From contig CACOUL010000016.1 in the NCBI GenBank assembly GCA_902630355.1, positions 1 through 50,685 of the forward strand: a stretch of DNA of 50,685 nucleotides, given 5' to 3'. The notes below the pieces were generated by a model. It made no database searches, had not been told where the DNA came from, and saw only the letters and a program-made list of their open reading frames with translations. Made by a program: the position numbers and the translations under genes. This document shows positions 8,061-16,374 of the stretch, in pieces; the first letter of the stretch is position 1; every line of letters begins with the position of its first letter. The stretch comes from Planctomycetaceae bacterium (GTDB lineage Bacteria > Planctomycetota > Planctomycetia > Pirellulales > UBA7805).

Positions 8061-8957
8061 TTACGTTTTTTCCCCGAGCAACTCCTGGAGTGCAAACTGG
8101 TGCTTGCCCAGTTTTCCTCCGTAATTTCCCGCTCCGATCGCAACAACTCCCTCACCGGCCACAGCCTCGATGGCCGCCGACATCGCGAGGCCGACTGCTT
8201 CCGGTGTGACTCCGTCGATTACGATTTCCAGCGCGTAGTTGCACGCCTCGAGTAATTCGGTCTCCGCACGGCCGCGGAGCGTCGGGCAGTAGGCATCTGC
8301 CGTACTGGCCGGCAATTGTTTGTATACCGAGCCCACCTTGCTACCGCTTCGCGCCACACCACCGGGAAAGGGCGTGATCACGCCCGCGATTTTTGCAACC
8401 GCGTCGGTGCCCCGGCGGGCTGCTGCGAGGGCCGAATCGAGATCGACCGCTTGCAGGATGATATTTCCTCCTGCAACTCCTCTTCCCACCCCCAGCCGGT
8501 CTTCAACCAAAAACTCGCCATCCATCACGGGGATTCGCCAATAGCGCCGATCGAACAACTTCTTGCTCTTTTGAAACCCGTCGCCGAAGTAACGGATGTG
8601 TTTGCCGAGCGGCATCCGTTCTTCGCTCTCGGTCAGTCCGTCGAAGACGGCGGTCGTCGGGCACGTCATCAGACATTGTCCGGTGCGATTGGGGACCGCT
8701 TGCGCGAGTGATTTTTTTGAGAATCCGAAGGTCAGCAGACTTGCGCCGCAGCGACCATCGGGCGTTTCGCTCGAGTCGAGGTATGCTTCGACTCCCGCTT
8801 CCGCATCGCAGGCGATGACCGAGGAACTATAGCCGGTATATTCTCGGATTGCAGCTTGCAGCCAGTAATCATCGTGCGCCGTGAGGAGTAATTTCACGTA
8901 CCGCATATCGAAAGCTTCGGCAAAGGTATCGAGGATTTTCGTGCCGCGAAGTTCCAT
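8061..8957 (-). CDS. fhcD: Formylmethanofuran:tetrahydromethanopterin formyltransferase
   Basis: This enzyme moves a formyl group between H4MPT and a methanofuran-type carrier, in the bacterial C1 pathway that oxidises formaldehyde to formate; it works within the Fhc complex. The 298-residue protein matches the family along its length. It starts with the typical ILDTFAEAFDM, then has TCPTTAVFDG, RYFGDGFQKS, YWRIPVMDGEFLVE, GVITPFPGGVARSGSKVGS and the C-terminal GNYGGKLGKHQF. ATG 8957 fits the family start although no clear Shine-Dalgarno precedes it. In many methylotrophs fhcD sits with fhcA, fhcB and fhcC. Here it stands alone, about 39 kb from the fhcC-fhcA pair, and is divergent from mqnD. 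Confidence 0.92.
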   Translation of the reverse strand: MELRGTKILDTFAEAFDMRYVKLLLTAHDDYWLQAAIREYTGYSSSVIACDAEAGVEAYLDSSETPDGRCGASLLTFGFSKKSLAQAVPNRTGQCLMTCPTTAVFDGLTESEERMPLGKHIRYFGDGFQKSKKLFDRRYWRIPVMDGEFLVEDRLGVGRGVAGGNIILQAVDLDSALAAARRGTDAVAKIAGVITPFPGGVARSGSKVGSVYKQLPASTADAYCPTLRGRAETELLEACNYALEIVIDGVTPEAVGLAMSAAIEAVAGEGVVAIGAGNYGGKLGKHQFALQELLGEKT

Positions 8958-9118
8958 AGCGTGATTTGTTGAGGGACTGCAGGGGACGCGATTTGAGGCG
9001 AGAGACCATGATGACCGAGTTATGCCAACAGGCAAAGGGGTCCTGACTGAGCGTACACGGTGGTTTTTATCGAACGCGGAGCAGAAAAATCGTGATAAAA
9101 ATTGCATCCCTTGGTTGC

Positions 9119-9146
9119 TTGACCCCTTTTCGAGATAGGCCACAAT
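9119..9146 (+). promoter_or_regulatory. Possible promoter for the mqnD transcript
   Basis: TTGACC (9119-9124), a 16-base spacer and CACAAT (9141-9146) lie in the fhcD/mqnD divergent gap, 66 bases before the chosen mqnD start. The -35 is good and the -10 weak. Confidence 0.35.
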
Positions 9147-9211
9147 ACGGATATGTTTCGGCGTTTGACGTCGCAGTTTCATTGGCCGTCCGAACAGAAG
9201 GAATCCTTGGA

Positions 9212-10072
9212 GTGAACGTGACCCGCCACCGTATCCGTGTGGGCCATAGCCCCGATCCCGACGATGCGTTCATGTTTTATGCGCTAGCGCGCAATAAGAT
9301 TGAAACGGGAGATTACGATTTTGAGCATGAGTTGGTAGACATCGAAACGCTCAATCGTCGAGCCTTCTCGGGCGAATTGGAATTGACCGCCGTCAGTTTG
9401 CACGGGTACGCGCATCTGACCGATCTCTACATGCTATGTCCTTGCGGGGCCAGTATGGGGGATCGTTATGGGCCCATGGTGGTTGCCCCCGGACCGATGA
9501 GCATCGACCAATTGCGAGATAAAACGATTGCGGTTCCGGGCACACTCACCACTGCCTACCTTTCCTTGCGGCTTTGCCTCAATAAAGATTTTGCGCACGT
9601 GGTCGTACCATTCGATGAAATTCTCAACGTCGTGGAAGAGGGGAACTATCAGGGCCAGCAGGTCGATGCGGGGCTGATCATTCACGAAGGGCAGTTGACC
9701 TACGGGGATCAAAATCTCACGCTGCTCGTCGACCTCGGGCAGTGGTGGTACGAGCAGACGCAACTTCCTCTTCCGCTCGGTGCCAATGCGGTGCGAAAGG
9801 ATTTGGGAACGGAAGTGATTCGCGATGTGAATCGCTTGTTGAAGGAAAGCATTCAATACGGGCTGGATCATCGCGAAGATGCGCTCGAGTATGCTCTACA
9901 ATACGGACGGGATTTAGATCGCGCAAAGGCCGATACGTTTGTCGGCATGTACGTGAATGACTGGACACTCGATTTCGGCGAGCGAGGCCGTGAAGCAGTC
10001 AAGGTCCTTTTGCAAAAAGGGTATGAGGCTGGCGTGATTCCAGAAAAAGTGGATCCCGAGTTTGTCGAATGA
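9212..10072 (+). CDS. mqnD: MqnA/MqnD family, probable 1,4-dihydroxy-6-naphthoate synthase
   Basis: MqnD opens cyclic dehypoxanthine futalosine to give 1,4-dihydroxy-6-naphthoate in the futalosine route to menaquinone. The protein has the periplasmic-binding-protein-like fold and begins with the diagnostic RVGHSPDPDDAFMFYAL. LVDIETLNRRAFSGELELTAVSLHGYA and LIIHEGQLTYGDQNL follow; the His in LIIHEGQ matches the position of the proposed catalytic histidine of the family. With GTG 9212 it has 286 residues, the usual length; GTG 9218 is equally possible. The next gene starts inside its stop codon (ATGA). The assignment of MqnD over MqnA rests on the SPDPDD and IHEGQ motifs and is fairly but not completely secure. 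No other menaquinone gene is in the window. Confidence 0.82.
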   Translation: MNVTRHRIRVGHSPDPDDAFMFYALARNKIETGDYDFEHELVDIETLNRRAFSGELELTAVSLHGYAHLTDLYMLCPCGASMGDRYGPMVVAPGPMSIDQLRDKTIAVPGTLTTAYLSLRLCLNKDFAHVVVPFDEILNVVEEGNYQGQQVDAGLIIHEGQLTYGDQNLTLLVDLGQWWYEQTQLPLPLGANAVRKDLGTEVIRDVNRLLKESIQYGLDHREDALEYALQYGRDLDRAKADTFVGMYVNDWTLDFGERGREAVKVLLQKGYEAGVIPEKVDPEFVE

Positions 10073-10389
10073 CCAGTGCGTCTTCCTTTGATGACGAAGA
10101 GCATCCGCCTCTCGCGCCAGCCGAACACTCGTCCGTCGATACCCCTCCCGGTGAAAACGCGGGTGTCGCAAAAAAAAACCGTCGTCACAGCAACCGGATC
10201 GCGGTTCTCGTGGCCGTGCTGGGGTTCAGCTCGCTGATGGTGTTGGTTATCGGATGCAGCGGGGGGCACCCTGCCGTGCTCCTCTTGGTGGGCGTCGTGG
10301 TCGGGATGTTGCTGTTGCATTACTTGACCTGGGGGCGTCTGCTCAATCGAAACAGCGCGCGTACCGAAGAGAGTTCTTCGGAAAAATAA
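10069..10389 (+). CDS. Small two-helix membrane protein coupled to mqnD
   Basis: This 106-residue protein starts in the ATGA overlap with the mqnD stop, so translation is probably coupled. An acidic, Pro/Ser-rich N-terminal segment of about 40 residues is followed by a basic KKNRRHSNR and two adjacent hydrophobic helices, IAVLVAVLGFSSLMVLVI and AVLLLVGVVVGMLLLHYL, with a short polar tail. No motif identifies a function. Position alone links it to menaquinone or the membrane. Confidence 0.65.
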   Translation: MTSASSFDDEEHPPLAPAEHSSVDTPPGENAGVAKKNRRHSNRIAVLVAVLGFSSLMVLVIGCSGGHPAVLLLVGVVVGMLLLHYLTWGRLLNRNSARTEESSSEK

Positions 10390-10469
10390 CGGCCGACGAA
10401 TCGCTTTGTCTTTCCCTCGTCTCAGCTTAATGGGGCGTGCCCCTGAATGACGTCGCTTGTATTGCATGG

Positions 10470-10475
10470 TAGAAT
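10470..10475 (+). promoter_or_regulatory. Extended -10-like element (TGG-TAGAAT) upstream of M20 gene
   Basis: TAGAAT preceded by TGG lies 46 bases before the GTG at 10521. No good -35 is present, as expected for an extended -10 element. Similar TAGAAT hexamers occur ahead of aspS and the SIMPL gene. Confidence 0.3.
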
Positions 10476-10520
10476 CGGTGGATCGTACCGAGGGCGAGGG
10501 CGATCGCGAGGAGCGAAGCG

Positions 10521-11807
10521 GTGCCCGTCGATCGCGTTACGCAGCGGTTGATTGATTGCGGGGATTCCTACATGGACACAAGTTGGCAGCAGTATCTCGA
10601 TCGAGCGATCGATGAATTGAGTGGCGAATTGATTGAGATTCGCCGCCACTTGCACCAATATCCCGAAATCAGCGGTCATGAATATCGGACCACCGAGTTT
10701 CTTCTCGAGCGTTTGCAATCGCGAGGACTTTGCGGAATCACCCCCGATACCAAGCGAGGCGTTATTTGCGATGACGGCGAAGCAACCGCCGGGAAGATTG
10801 CGCTTCGTGCCGACATCGACGCTCTGCAGATTCAAGATACGAAGCAAGTCGCGTATCGAAGTCAACACGAGGGGGTCATGCACGCTTGCGGTCACGATGC
10901 GCACAGCGCAATCCTCTACGGTGCACTTTGTGGCTTGCGGCAATTGAGGCTGACCGATGGGTTACCGTGGCCGGTTACCGTCCGCGGCATTTTTCAGCCC
11001 GCCGAGGAAACCGCAAAAGGAGCGCGGGAAATGGTGGCCGCCGGTGCGCTGAGCGGTGTCAGCGCCATTCTGGCGACGCACGTTGATCCGCACCGCGAGG
11101 CGGGATCGATTGGCCTGCGAGATGGGGTCAGTACCGCCAACTGCGATGAAATCCGGGTTCGCTTGCAGGGTGTGGGAGGGCACGCGGCGCGTCCCCACGA
11201 CACGCGCGACCCAATCCATGCGGCTGCCCAGCTAATCCAGAATACGTATTCGCTTGTTTCCCGAAAGATCGATAGCCAAGACGCGGTGATCGTGACCTTC
11301 GGCCATATTGCGGGCGGTTCTAATTCGAACGTCATTCCCGATTCGGTGGAAATGCGGGGGACGATGCGTACTCTTTGCAATCAGGTACGGATACGAGCCA
11401 AGGAGCAACTGCAGCAGGTTTGCCGCGGTGTGAGTGAGGCGACAGGTGTGGAGATCGAACTGGAGATGGTAAACGAACTTGCATCAGTTTTTAACGATGC
11501 AGACTTGAACGAAATACTCATGCGGTCCGGCTCGGAGGTTTTAGGTGCCGGCCGCGTCGAGAGGATTCCCCGGGCAAGTATGGGGAGCGAAGACTTTGCG
11601 GTCTACCTCGAACAGGTTCCTGGTGCGATGTTCCGACTCGGTATTGCCACCGAGGAATTGAGGGCCCCTTTGCACTCCACGAATTTTGATATCTCGGAAG
11701 AAACGATTATGATGGGCGCGAAGATTTTAGCGCGGAGTGCCATTCTTTGGTGCGATCCGCATCGCTCCCTCGATAAGTCAGCGACCGCGGCGGAGATCAG
11801 ATCATGA
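10521..11807 (+). CDS. M20 family metallo-amidohydrolase
   Basis: This zinc amidohydrolase of the peptidase M20 / hippurate hydrolase (N-acyl-amino-acid amidohydrolase) type is about 428 residues, as usual. It shows EIRRHLHQYPEISGHEY at the N-terminus, metal-binding MHACGHDAHSA, GIFQPAEETAKGAREMV with the catalytic glutamate, the dimerisation-domain sequence GVGGHAARPHDTRDPI, and MGSEDFAVYLEQVPGAMFRLG near the end. GTG 10521 has GAGGAG 7 nt upstream; ATG 10572 is the alternative and would remove 17 residues. Its stop overlaps the start of the GCS2 ligase gene (ATGA), so an enzyme that cleaves an amide and one that forms an amide are co-translated. The substrate is not evident. Confidence 0.88.
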   Translation: MPVDRVTQRLIDCGDSYMDTSWQQYLDRAIDELSGELIEIRRHLHQYPEISGHEYRTTEFLLERLQSRGLCGITPDTKRGVICDDGEATAGKIALRADIDALQIQDTKQVAYRSQHEGVMHACGHDAHSAILYGALCGLRQLRLTDGLPWPVTVRGIFQPAEETAKGAREMVAAGALSGVSAILATHVDPHREAGSIGLRDGVSTANCDEIRVRLQGVGGHAARPHDTRDPIHAAAQLIQNTYSLVSRKIDSQDAVIVTFGHIAGGSNSNVIPDSVEMRGTMRTLCNQVRIRAKEQLQQVCRGVSEATGVEIELEMVNELASVFNDADLNEILMRSGSEVLGAGRVERIPRASMGSEDFAVYLEQVPGAMFRLGIATEELRAPLHSTNFDISEETIMMGAKILARSAILWCDPHRSLDKSATAAEIRS

Positions 11808-12949
11808 GCAAAATCGAATTTCGCGGAAACGACGCACATACGATCGGCGTCGAAGTGGAACTCGGACTCGTCGATGAAACCACCATGGAGTTGAGCAATT
11901 CGCTGGGCGATCTGATGGCGAATTTGAAGTGCACCGACAAGGGAGGGCAGATCAAGCCCGAACTGATGCAGTGTGTGCTGGAGATCAATACCGATGTGTG
12001 CCATACAGTCTCGGATGCGGAAGCATCGCTGCGTACCCAGATTGCTGAGGTTGAGACAGTTACCGATCAGATGGACTTGCGGCTTTGGTGGGGGGCAACG
12101 CACCCCTTCTCGCGTTGGGATGAGCAAAAAGTAACGCAGGATGAACGCTACTTGCGATTGGTCGACTTGTTGCAAGACATGGCCAGGCGGTTGGTCACCT
12201 TCGGTCTGCACGTACACGTGGGAGTCGATACGGGTGATAAGGCGGTTATGGTATGCGATCGGATTCTGCACCATCTGCCGACGATTCTATCGCTCAGTTG
12301 CAGTAGTCCTTTCTGGGAGCAGCGGGATACGGGGCTTGCGTCGTATCGATCGAAAATCATGGAGGGACTGCCGACGGCAGGCCTTCCCCCACTGATGCGA
12401 AACTGGAGTGAATATGTTTGGCTCGTGAACCACATGGTCGATACGGGATTTATCAATAGTATTCGCGAAATCTGGTGGGATGTGAGGCCGCATCATAATT
12501 TTGGCACCGTGGAGGTGCGGGTTTGCGATATGCCGGGCAATCTGCAAGACACTCTGGCGATCACTGCCCTCGTACAGTGCCTGGTCAAAGCGCTTTCGGA
12601 TGATATCGATCAGGGAGCCTATCAGCACGACTGTCATCCGATGATGGTGCTACAGAACAAATGGCGTTCCTGTCGCTACGGACTTAACGCGCGACTGGTC
12701 GACACGTACACCTATGAATCGTTTTCTGCCAAGGAACGTGTGGGGCAACTCGTCAGACGTCTTCGACCGGAGGCAGAAGTGCTTGGTTGCTCCGACTACT
12801 TGGAGGGATGTCTCGATATTGCCTCCCGACCGAGTTGGTCCGAACGGCAACGGAGTATTTTCGATGAGACGCAGGATCCGGCGGAGATCGTGCGGACGCT
12901 GACCGAACTTTCCCGCGTCCAGGCTCGCAATACGCCATCCTCGTCCTAG
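11804..12949 (+). CDS. GCS2-family carboxylate-amine ligase (YbdK-like)
   Basis: This ATP-dependent ligase of the glutamate-cysteine ligase type 2 fold joins a carboxylate and an amine, giving a gamma-glutamyl-type amide. The 381-residue protein shows TIGVEVELGLVDETTMELSN, GATHPFSRW, the histidine-rich FGLHVHVGVDTGDKAV, SCSSPFWEQRDTGLASYR, and WWDVRPHHNFGTVEVRVCDMPGN, all family landmarks. It starts in the stop codon of the M20 gene. YbdK-type proteins have weak glutamate-cysteine ligase activity in some species, but the physiological substrate is usually unknown. A role in polyglutamylated or peptide-linked cofactors would be speculation. Confidence 0.87.
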   Translation: MSKIEFRGNDAHTIGVEVELGLVDETTMELSNSLGDLMANLKCTDKGGQIKPELMQCVLEINTDVCHTVSDAEASLRTQIAEVETVTDQMDLRLWWGATHPFSRWDEQKVTQDERYLRLVDLLQDMARRLVTFGLHVHVGVDTGDKAVMVCDRILHHLPTILSLSCSSPFWEQRDTGLASYRSKIMEGLPTAGLPPLMRNWSEYVWLVNHMVDTGFINSIREIWWDVRPHHNFGTVEVRVCDMPGNLQDTLAITALVQCLVKALSDDIDQGAYQHDCHPMMVLQNKWRSCRYGLNARLVDTYTYESFSAKERVGQLVRRLRPEAEVLGCSDYLEGCLDIASRPSWSERQRSIFDETQDPAEIVRTLTELSRVQARNTPSSS

Positions 12950-13119
12950 CTTTCGGTGGACAGATGTCGCACGGAGCGAGTTTTCAGGGTTAAGATGGGC
13001 ATCCTGGGTTAACTTTATCGACCGTACTGATTTTTACGGATGTTCCGGTTCTAACGGTTCGATACTCAGAGTGAGCGACTGCTATCGCATCGCCGTCGGC
13101 TTTCCGCACGCTGAGAATC

Positions 13120-14604
13120 ATGATCACCCTTCCGCTTACATTCCACGGTGTCGGCTTCCGGTGCATCGTCCTCTGGTCGATGGTCCTGGCCGGTGGGCTC
13201 TCGGCTGCCGCCTCCTGCCGAGTCGCAGTCGCAGAGTCGTTGGTTGACCTTTCGGATTGGCCACGACGGCCAATCAATGAGAGCCGCAATGACGCTGTCC
13301 GCAGGCCGGCCTACCAGCGAGTGCCCGCGGCCGCACTCCCTGTTGCCGCTTCCGCTTCCGTAAGAACCAACGTCCCGAACGAGCAGGGCATCGTTCACGT
13401 CTCCTACGAAATTCCTGCCGAGATACAACCGGCAACGCTTCCTCTGATGCTTCCTGTCGGCCCGTGCGAACCGTGGTGGTTTGAAGCGGAGTATTTGTAT
13501 TGGTGGGTCAAGCCGATGAAAAACACGCCCCCGCTGGTCACGACCAGCGATGCGGCCGATGGAGGCATCATCGGTTCCCCTTCCAACGAGGTGCTCTTTC
13601 CTACCGATTCACTGTTTCAGTCTCCCGGATCGGGTGGACGAATCCGCTTTGGTCGCTGGTGGAACACGGAGCATAGTCAGGGTATCCATGCCGACCTGTG
13701 GGGGCTGCACGGACCGCGGGAGCAATTCAGAGTGGATTCGAACGGTAGCCCGCTGGTTGCCCGTCCGTTTTTCGATACCTCCACCGGAACACAGAATGCC
13801 GAAATTGTCGCGACAACGCTGGGCCAACCGCGGTCAGGAGGCGTCGCCATTAGGGCGGGCAGCGATCTCTATAGCGCGGGGATTGGATGGCGGTGGCAAT
13901 TGGGAGCCCTGCGACCGAGCAGAGCAAAACCGTGTCGCGTCGCCGACGGGAGGTTTCGCTATCTGCCGCGGGGTGATATTCGGCTCGATTTCACCTGTGG
14001 TTATCGCTATGCGCGACTCGGCGAGCAACTTTCGGTTTTTGAGAGTATTTCGATTCCTGCCGGCAGCACGCCGGTTCCGGCAGGTGAATACAACGTGCAG
14101 GATCATTTTAAAACGACCAACGATTTCAACGGTGTTGAACTGGGCCTGCACTATCAGCACCACCACTGTCGCTGGTTCGTGGATCTGAGGCCCCGGCTGG
14201 CCTTTGGAAATGTTCGCCAGCAGATTGAGATCGACGGATCCACGCGTTACGCTCCCACAACGGGTGCGGCGATAAACGAATCGGGTGGTTTGCTGGCACT
14301 TGCGGGCACGAATATAGGAAACACGACGCGGGATCAGTTCTCGTTTATGCCGCAACTCGATCTGGAACTTGGCTACCGGTTCAGCGATCGGTTGGCGATG
14401 ACTGTCGGATATTCCTTTCTTTACTGGATGCGGGTCGCCCGTCCCGGAGAGCAGATCGACTTCAATGTGAATCCGAATCACTTCCCGACGAGCAATCCGT
14501 TTGCGCCACCCAGCGGCGGGCCGCCTTTCGATCCTTCGCCTCAAAACGCCGACGCCGCATTCTGGGCTCAGGGTTTGAATTTCGGGTTTGAGTACCGGTT
14601 TTAA
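13120..14604 (+). CDS. BBP7-type outer membrane beta-barrel protein
   Basis: This is an intact 494-residue BBP7-type barrel protein, related to the frameshifted gene at 1560. The signal peptide covers about residues 1-40 (core IVLWSMVLAGGLSAAASC). A short proline-rich segment precedes the domain start WWFEAEYLYWWVKPMKNTPPLVTT, a typical opening for this family. Glycine/aromatic beta strands then run to the terminal FGFEYRF with its C-terminal phenylalanine. Strand-like repeats such as LDFTCGYRYARLGEQL and LELGYRFSDRLAMTVGYSFLYWMR are visible. It is probably in the outer membrane; cargo or ligand is unknown. It converges on the thioesterase gene with 7 bases between stops. Confidence 0.86.
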   Translation: MITLPLTFHGVGFRCIVLWSMVLAGGLSAAASCRVAVAESLVDLSDWPRRPINESRNDAVRRPAYQRVPAAALPVAASASVRTNVPNEQGIVHVSYEIPAEIQPATLPLMLPVGPCEPWWFEAEYLYWWVKPMKNTPPLVTTSDAADGGIIGSPSNEVLFPTDSLFQSPGSGGRIRFGRWWNTEHSQGIHADLWGLHGPREQFRVDSNGSPLVARPFFDTSTGTQNAEIVATTLGQPRSGGVAIRAGSDLYSAGIGWRWQLGALRPSRAKPCRVADGRFRYLPRGDIRLDFTCGYRYARLGEQLSVFESISIPAGSTPVPAGEYNVQDHFKTTNDFNGVELGLHYQHHHCRWFVDLRPRLAFGNVRQQIEIDGSTRYAPTTGAAINESGGLLALAGTNIGNTTRDQFSFMPQLDLELGYRFSDRLAMTVGYSFLYWMRVARPGEQIDFNVNPNHFPTSNPFAPPSGGPPFDPSPQNADAAFWAQGLNFGFEYRF

Positions 14605-14611
14605 AGGCCTT

Positions 14612-15013
14612 CTAGCCTTCTTCCGCCGGTCGCACGAGTAGCCAATCGGGAATCCGTTGTACGCGTCCTTGACCATCAACGCAGGCAAGCGTGCTGGCTG
14701 CTTTGGCAACCAATTGATCTTCCTGGAATAATTCGTATTCGTGATCGATGCGTACCATGGTGACCTTCATGGTCCGCGTGCGCAGTCTGAGCAGGTCATC
14801 GTATTTTGCCCCGCGATGATATTGCACTGAAATTTTGGTCACGACGAGATAGAGTTTCGATTCTTCGAATTCGCGATAGGTTTGGCCGAGCGCGCGAAGC
14901 TGTTCGGTACGTCCCATTTCAAAATAGTTCAAATAATTCGCATGGTGCACTCGACCCATGGCATCGGTCTCGCTGTATCGCACCCGAATCTGCATTTCAT
15001 GCTCGTTGATCAT
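14612..15013 (-). CDS. YbgC/FadM-type acyl-CoA thioesterase (hotdog fold)
   Basis: This 133-residue single-domain hotdog-fold thioesterase hydrolyses acyl-CoA thioesters. The family signature RVRYSETDAMGRVHHANYLNYFEMGR contains the catalytic aspartate (SETD) and the HHANY motif. YLVVTKISVQYHRGAKYDD follows. The length is standard. It is the only gene on this strand here and is divergent from the ACT-domain gene, whose promoter begins 19 bases from its start. The acyl chain specificity is not readable. Members of this group work in Tol-Pal-linked or aromatic-acid pathways, none of which is seen nearby. Confidence 0.9.
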   Translation of the reverse strand: MINEHEMQIRVRYSETDAMGRVHHANYLNYFEMGRTEQLRALGQTYREFEESKLYLVVTKISVQYHRGAKYDDLLRLRTRTMKVTMVRIDHEYELFQEDQLVAKAASTLACVDGQGRVQRIPDWLLVRPAEEG

Positions 15014-15031
15014 GGTCTCTCTGCGGGTTTG

Positions 15032-15060
15032 TTGACGCTCGAGATTGAATGCTCTATAGT
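15032..15060 (+). promoter_or_regulatory. Near-consensus sigma70 promoter for the ACT-domain gene
   Basis: TTGACG (15032-15037), a 17-base spacer and TATAGT (15055-15060) form a near-consensus promoter. It points to the ACT-domain gene and leaves a leader of about 58 bases. Confidence 0.6.
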
Positions 15061-15124
15061 GAGCGTCCGAGCGGCGAGTTCGGAGGGATCCAGTTCCAAA
15101 TCCGCTAACAGCTTAGTCGAATCT

Positions 15125-15604
15125 ATGAGTACCGGAGAAGGCACCGGGACGGAGTTTTCCACGATTCGAGGTCGTGATTATCCGACCATTCGACAATTCA
15201 CGGTTTTTCTTGAGAACCGAGTAGGCCAACTTCTCGAGGTCGTGCGGCGTTTTGAGGGAAGCCACGTTCGGATCTGCGCACTGTCGATCAGCGATTCATC
15301 GGAGTGTGCTTTTGTTCGCTTCCTTTTAAGTCGACCTGAGCAAGGCCGGGAAATCCTCGAACGGGCCGGACTGGCAATGATCGAGAGCGATTTAATCGGC
15401 GTGGTCCTTCCTCAGGAGCCCCAACCATTGCTCCGCATCTGTACGGCACTGCTCCAGGCGGAGGTGAACATTGTCCAGGCGTATCCGATCCTTGATCGTG
15501 ACGCCGTGGCCCTGATGGTCGACAACATCGAAATGGCGCAAGATACTCTTAGTAGCAAGGGATTCACGATGTTGACGGAAGATGATCTTTCAGATTCGTC
15601 TTAA
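15125..15604 (+). CDS. ACT-domain protein (tandem ACT, acetolactate-synthase-regulator-like)
   Basis: This is a 159-residue soluble protein with two ACT-like halves. The first begins IRQFTVFLENRVGQLLEVVRRFEGSHVRICALSIS (about residues 23-57). The second begins PLLRICTALLQAEVNIVQAYPIL (about 100-122). No catalytic domain is attached, so it is probably an amino-acid-sensing regulatory protein, like other free-standing double-ACT proteins. ATG 15125 is the first start after the predicted promoter; it has no strong Shine-Dalgarno. It is followed by a 92-base gap and the zinc-ribbon membrane protein gene. The ligand and partner are unknown. Confidence 0.75.
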   Translation: MSTGEGTGTEFSTIRGRDYPTIRQFTVFLENRVGQLLEVVRRFEGSHVRICALSISDSSECAFVRFLLSRPEQGREILERAGLAMIESDLIGVVLPQEPQPLLRICTALLQAEVNIVQAYPILDRDAVALMVDNIEMAQDTLSSKGFTMLTEDDLSDSS

Positions 15605-15696
15605 TTTCCCTTTCCGCAGGCTGCGAGCAAACGGGAAAGATTCGGGATATCACATCGGGTCGATTTATCGAGTCGTCATCGCGTACCAAAGTTATC

Positions 15697-16371
15697 ATGT
15701 CGATTATCGTCGTCTGTAAAAATTGCCTGCAACGATTCAAGGTCAGCGATAAGTTTGCCGGCAAGCAGGGGCCGTGCCCCAAATGCAAAACGGTAATTCG
15801 CGTACCGCGCAAGGACGAAGAGGTTAAGGTTCACTCGGCGGAAGAGACGCGAAAAGGACCGAGGGGAAAGTCGGGGGATCTGGTGCTCGAACCGATTGCC
15901 CGCGAGTCCACCGAGTTGAGTATGTGGGTATGGGGAGCCATCGGTGGCTGTGTCCTTCTGGCCTTCGGAGTGGCACTGTTCGGACGGAGTATGGAAACCG
16001 AATCGCAAATGCTCCTCGCTTGCATCGGCGTGATCCTGCTCGCCCCGCCACTGGTCATCGGTGGCTACTGGTTTTTGAAAAATGACGAACTCGAGCCGTA
16101 TCGGGGCTGGGGACTTTGGTTGCGGACCGGTATTTGCTGTGCGATCTACATCCTCTGTTGGGCCGCGTACGGATACTGGGTACCGGCGGAGTGGAAGGAT
16201 GAACTCTGGAAATGGACATTTCTAGGGCCCTTGTTTGCGGTAGTCGGCGCGGTCACTGCCTTTGCCTGTTACGATTTGGAGTTGAGCAGCGGCTTTTTCC
16301 ATTTTGCCTTTTATGCCGGAGTGATTGCTCTGTTGGGGATTCTAATGGGAATTCCCGTGATGGGTGGCTGA
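15697..16371 (+). CDS. Zinc-ribbon membrane protein
   Basis: This 224-residue protein has an N-terminal MJ0042-like zinc ribbon (CKNC at about residues 8-11, CPKC at 27-30) followed by a charged linker and about five hydrophobic helices. The first helix begins MWVWGAIGGCVLLAFGVALFG and the last is FHFAFYAGVIALLGILMGI. Such ribbon-plus-membrane proteins are abundant in planctomycetes and have no assigned function. The next gene, an HD phosphohydrolase, begins 3 bases after its stop, so the two probably share an mRNA. Confidence 0.7.
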   Translation: MSIIVVCKNCLQRFKVSDKFAGKQGPCPKCKTVIRVPRKDEEVKVHSAEETRKGPRGKSGDLVLEPIARESTELSMWVWGAIGGCVLLAFGVALFGRSMETESQMLLACIGVILLAPPLVIGGYWFLKNDELEPYRGWGLWLRTGICCAIYILCWAAYGYWVPAEWKDELWKWTFLGPLFAVVGAVTAFACYDLELSSGFFHFAFYAGVIALLGILMGIPVMGG

Positions 16372-16374
16372 ACG

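Noticed and set aside
13030-13110. T-loop-like GGTTCGATAC sequence
   Set aside because: No acceptor, D or anticodon stem can be drawn around it; not a tRNA.
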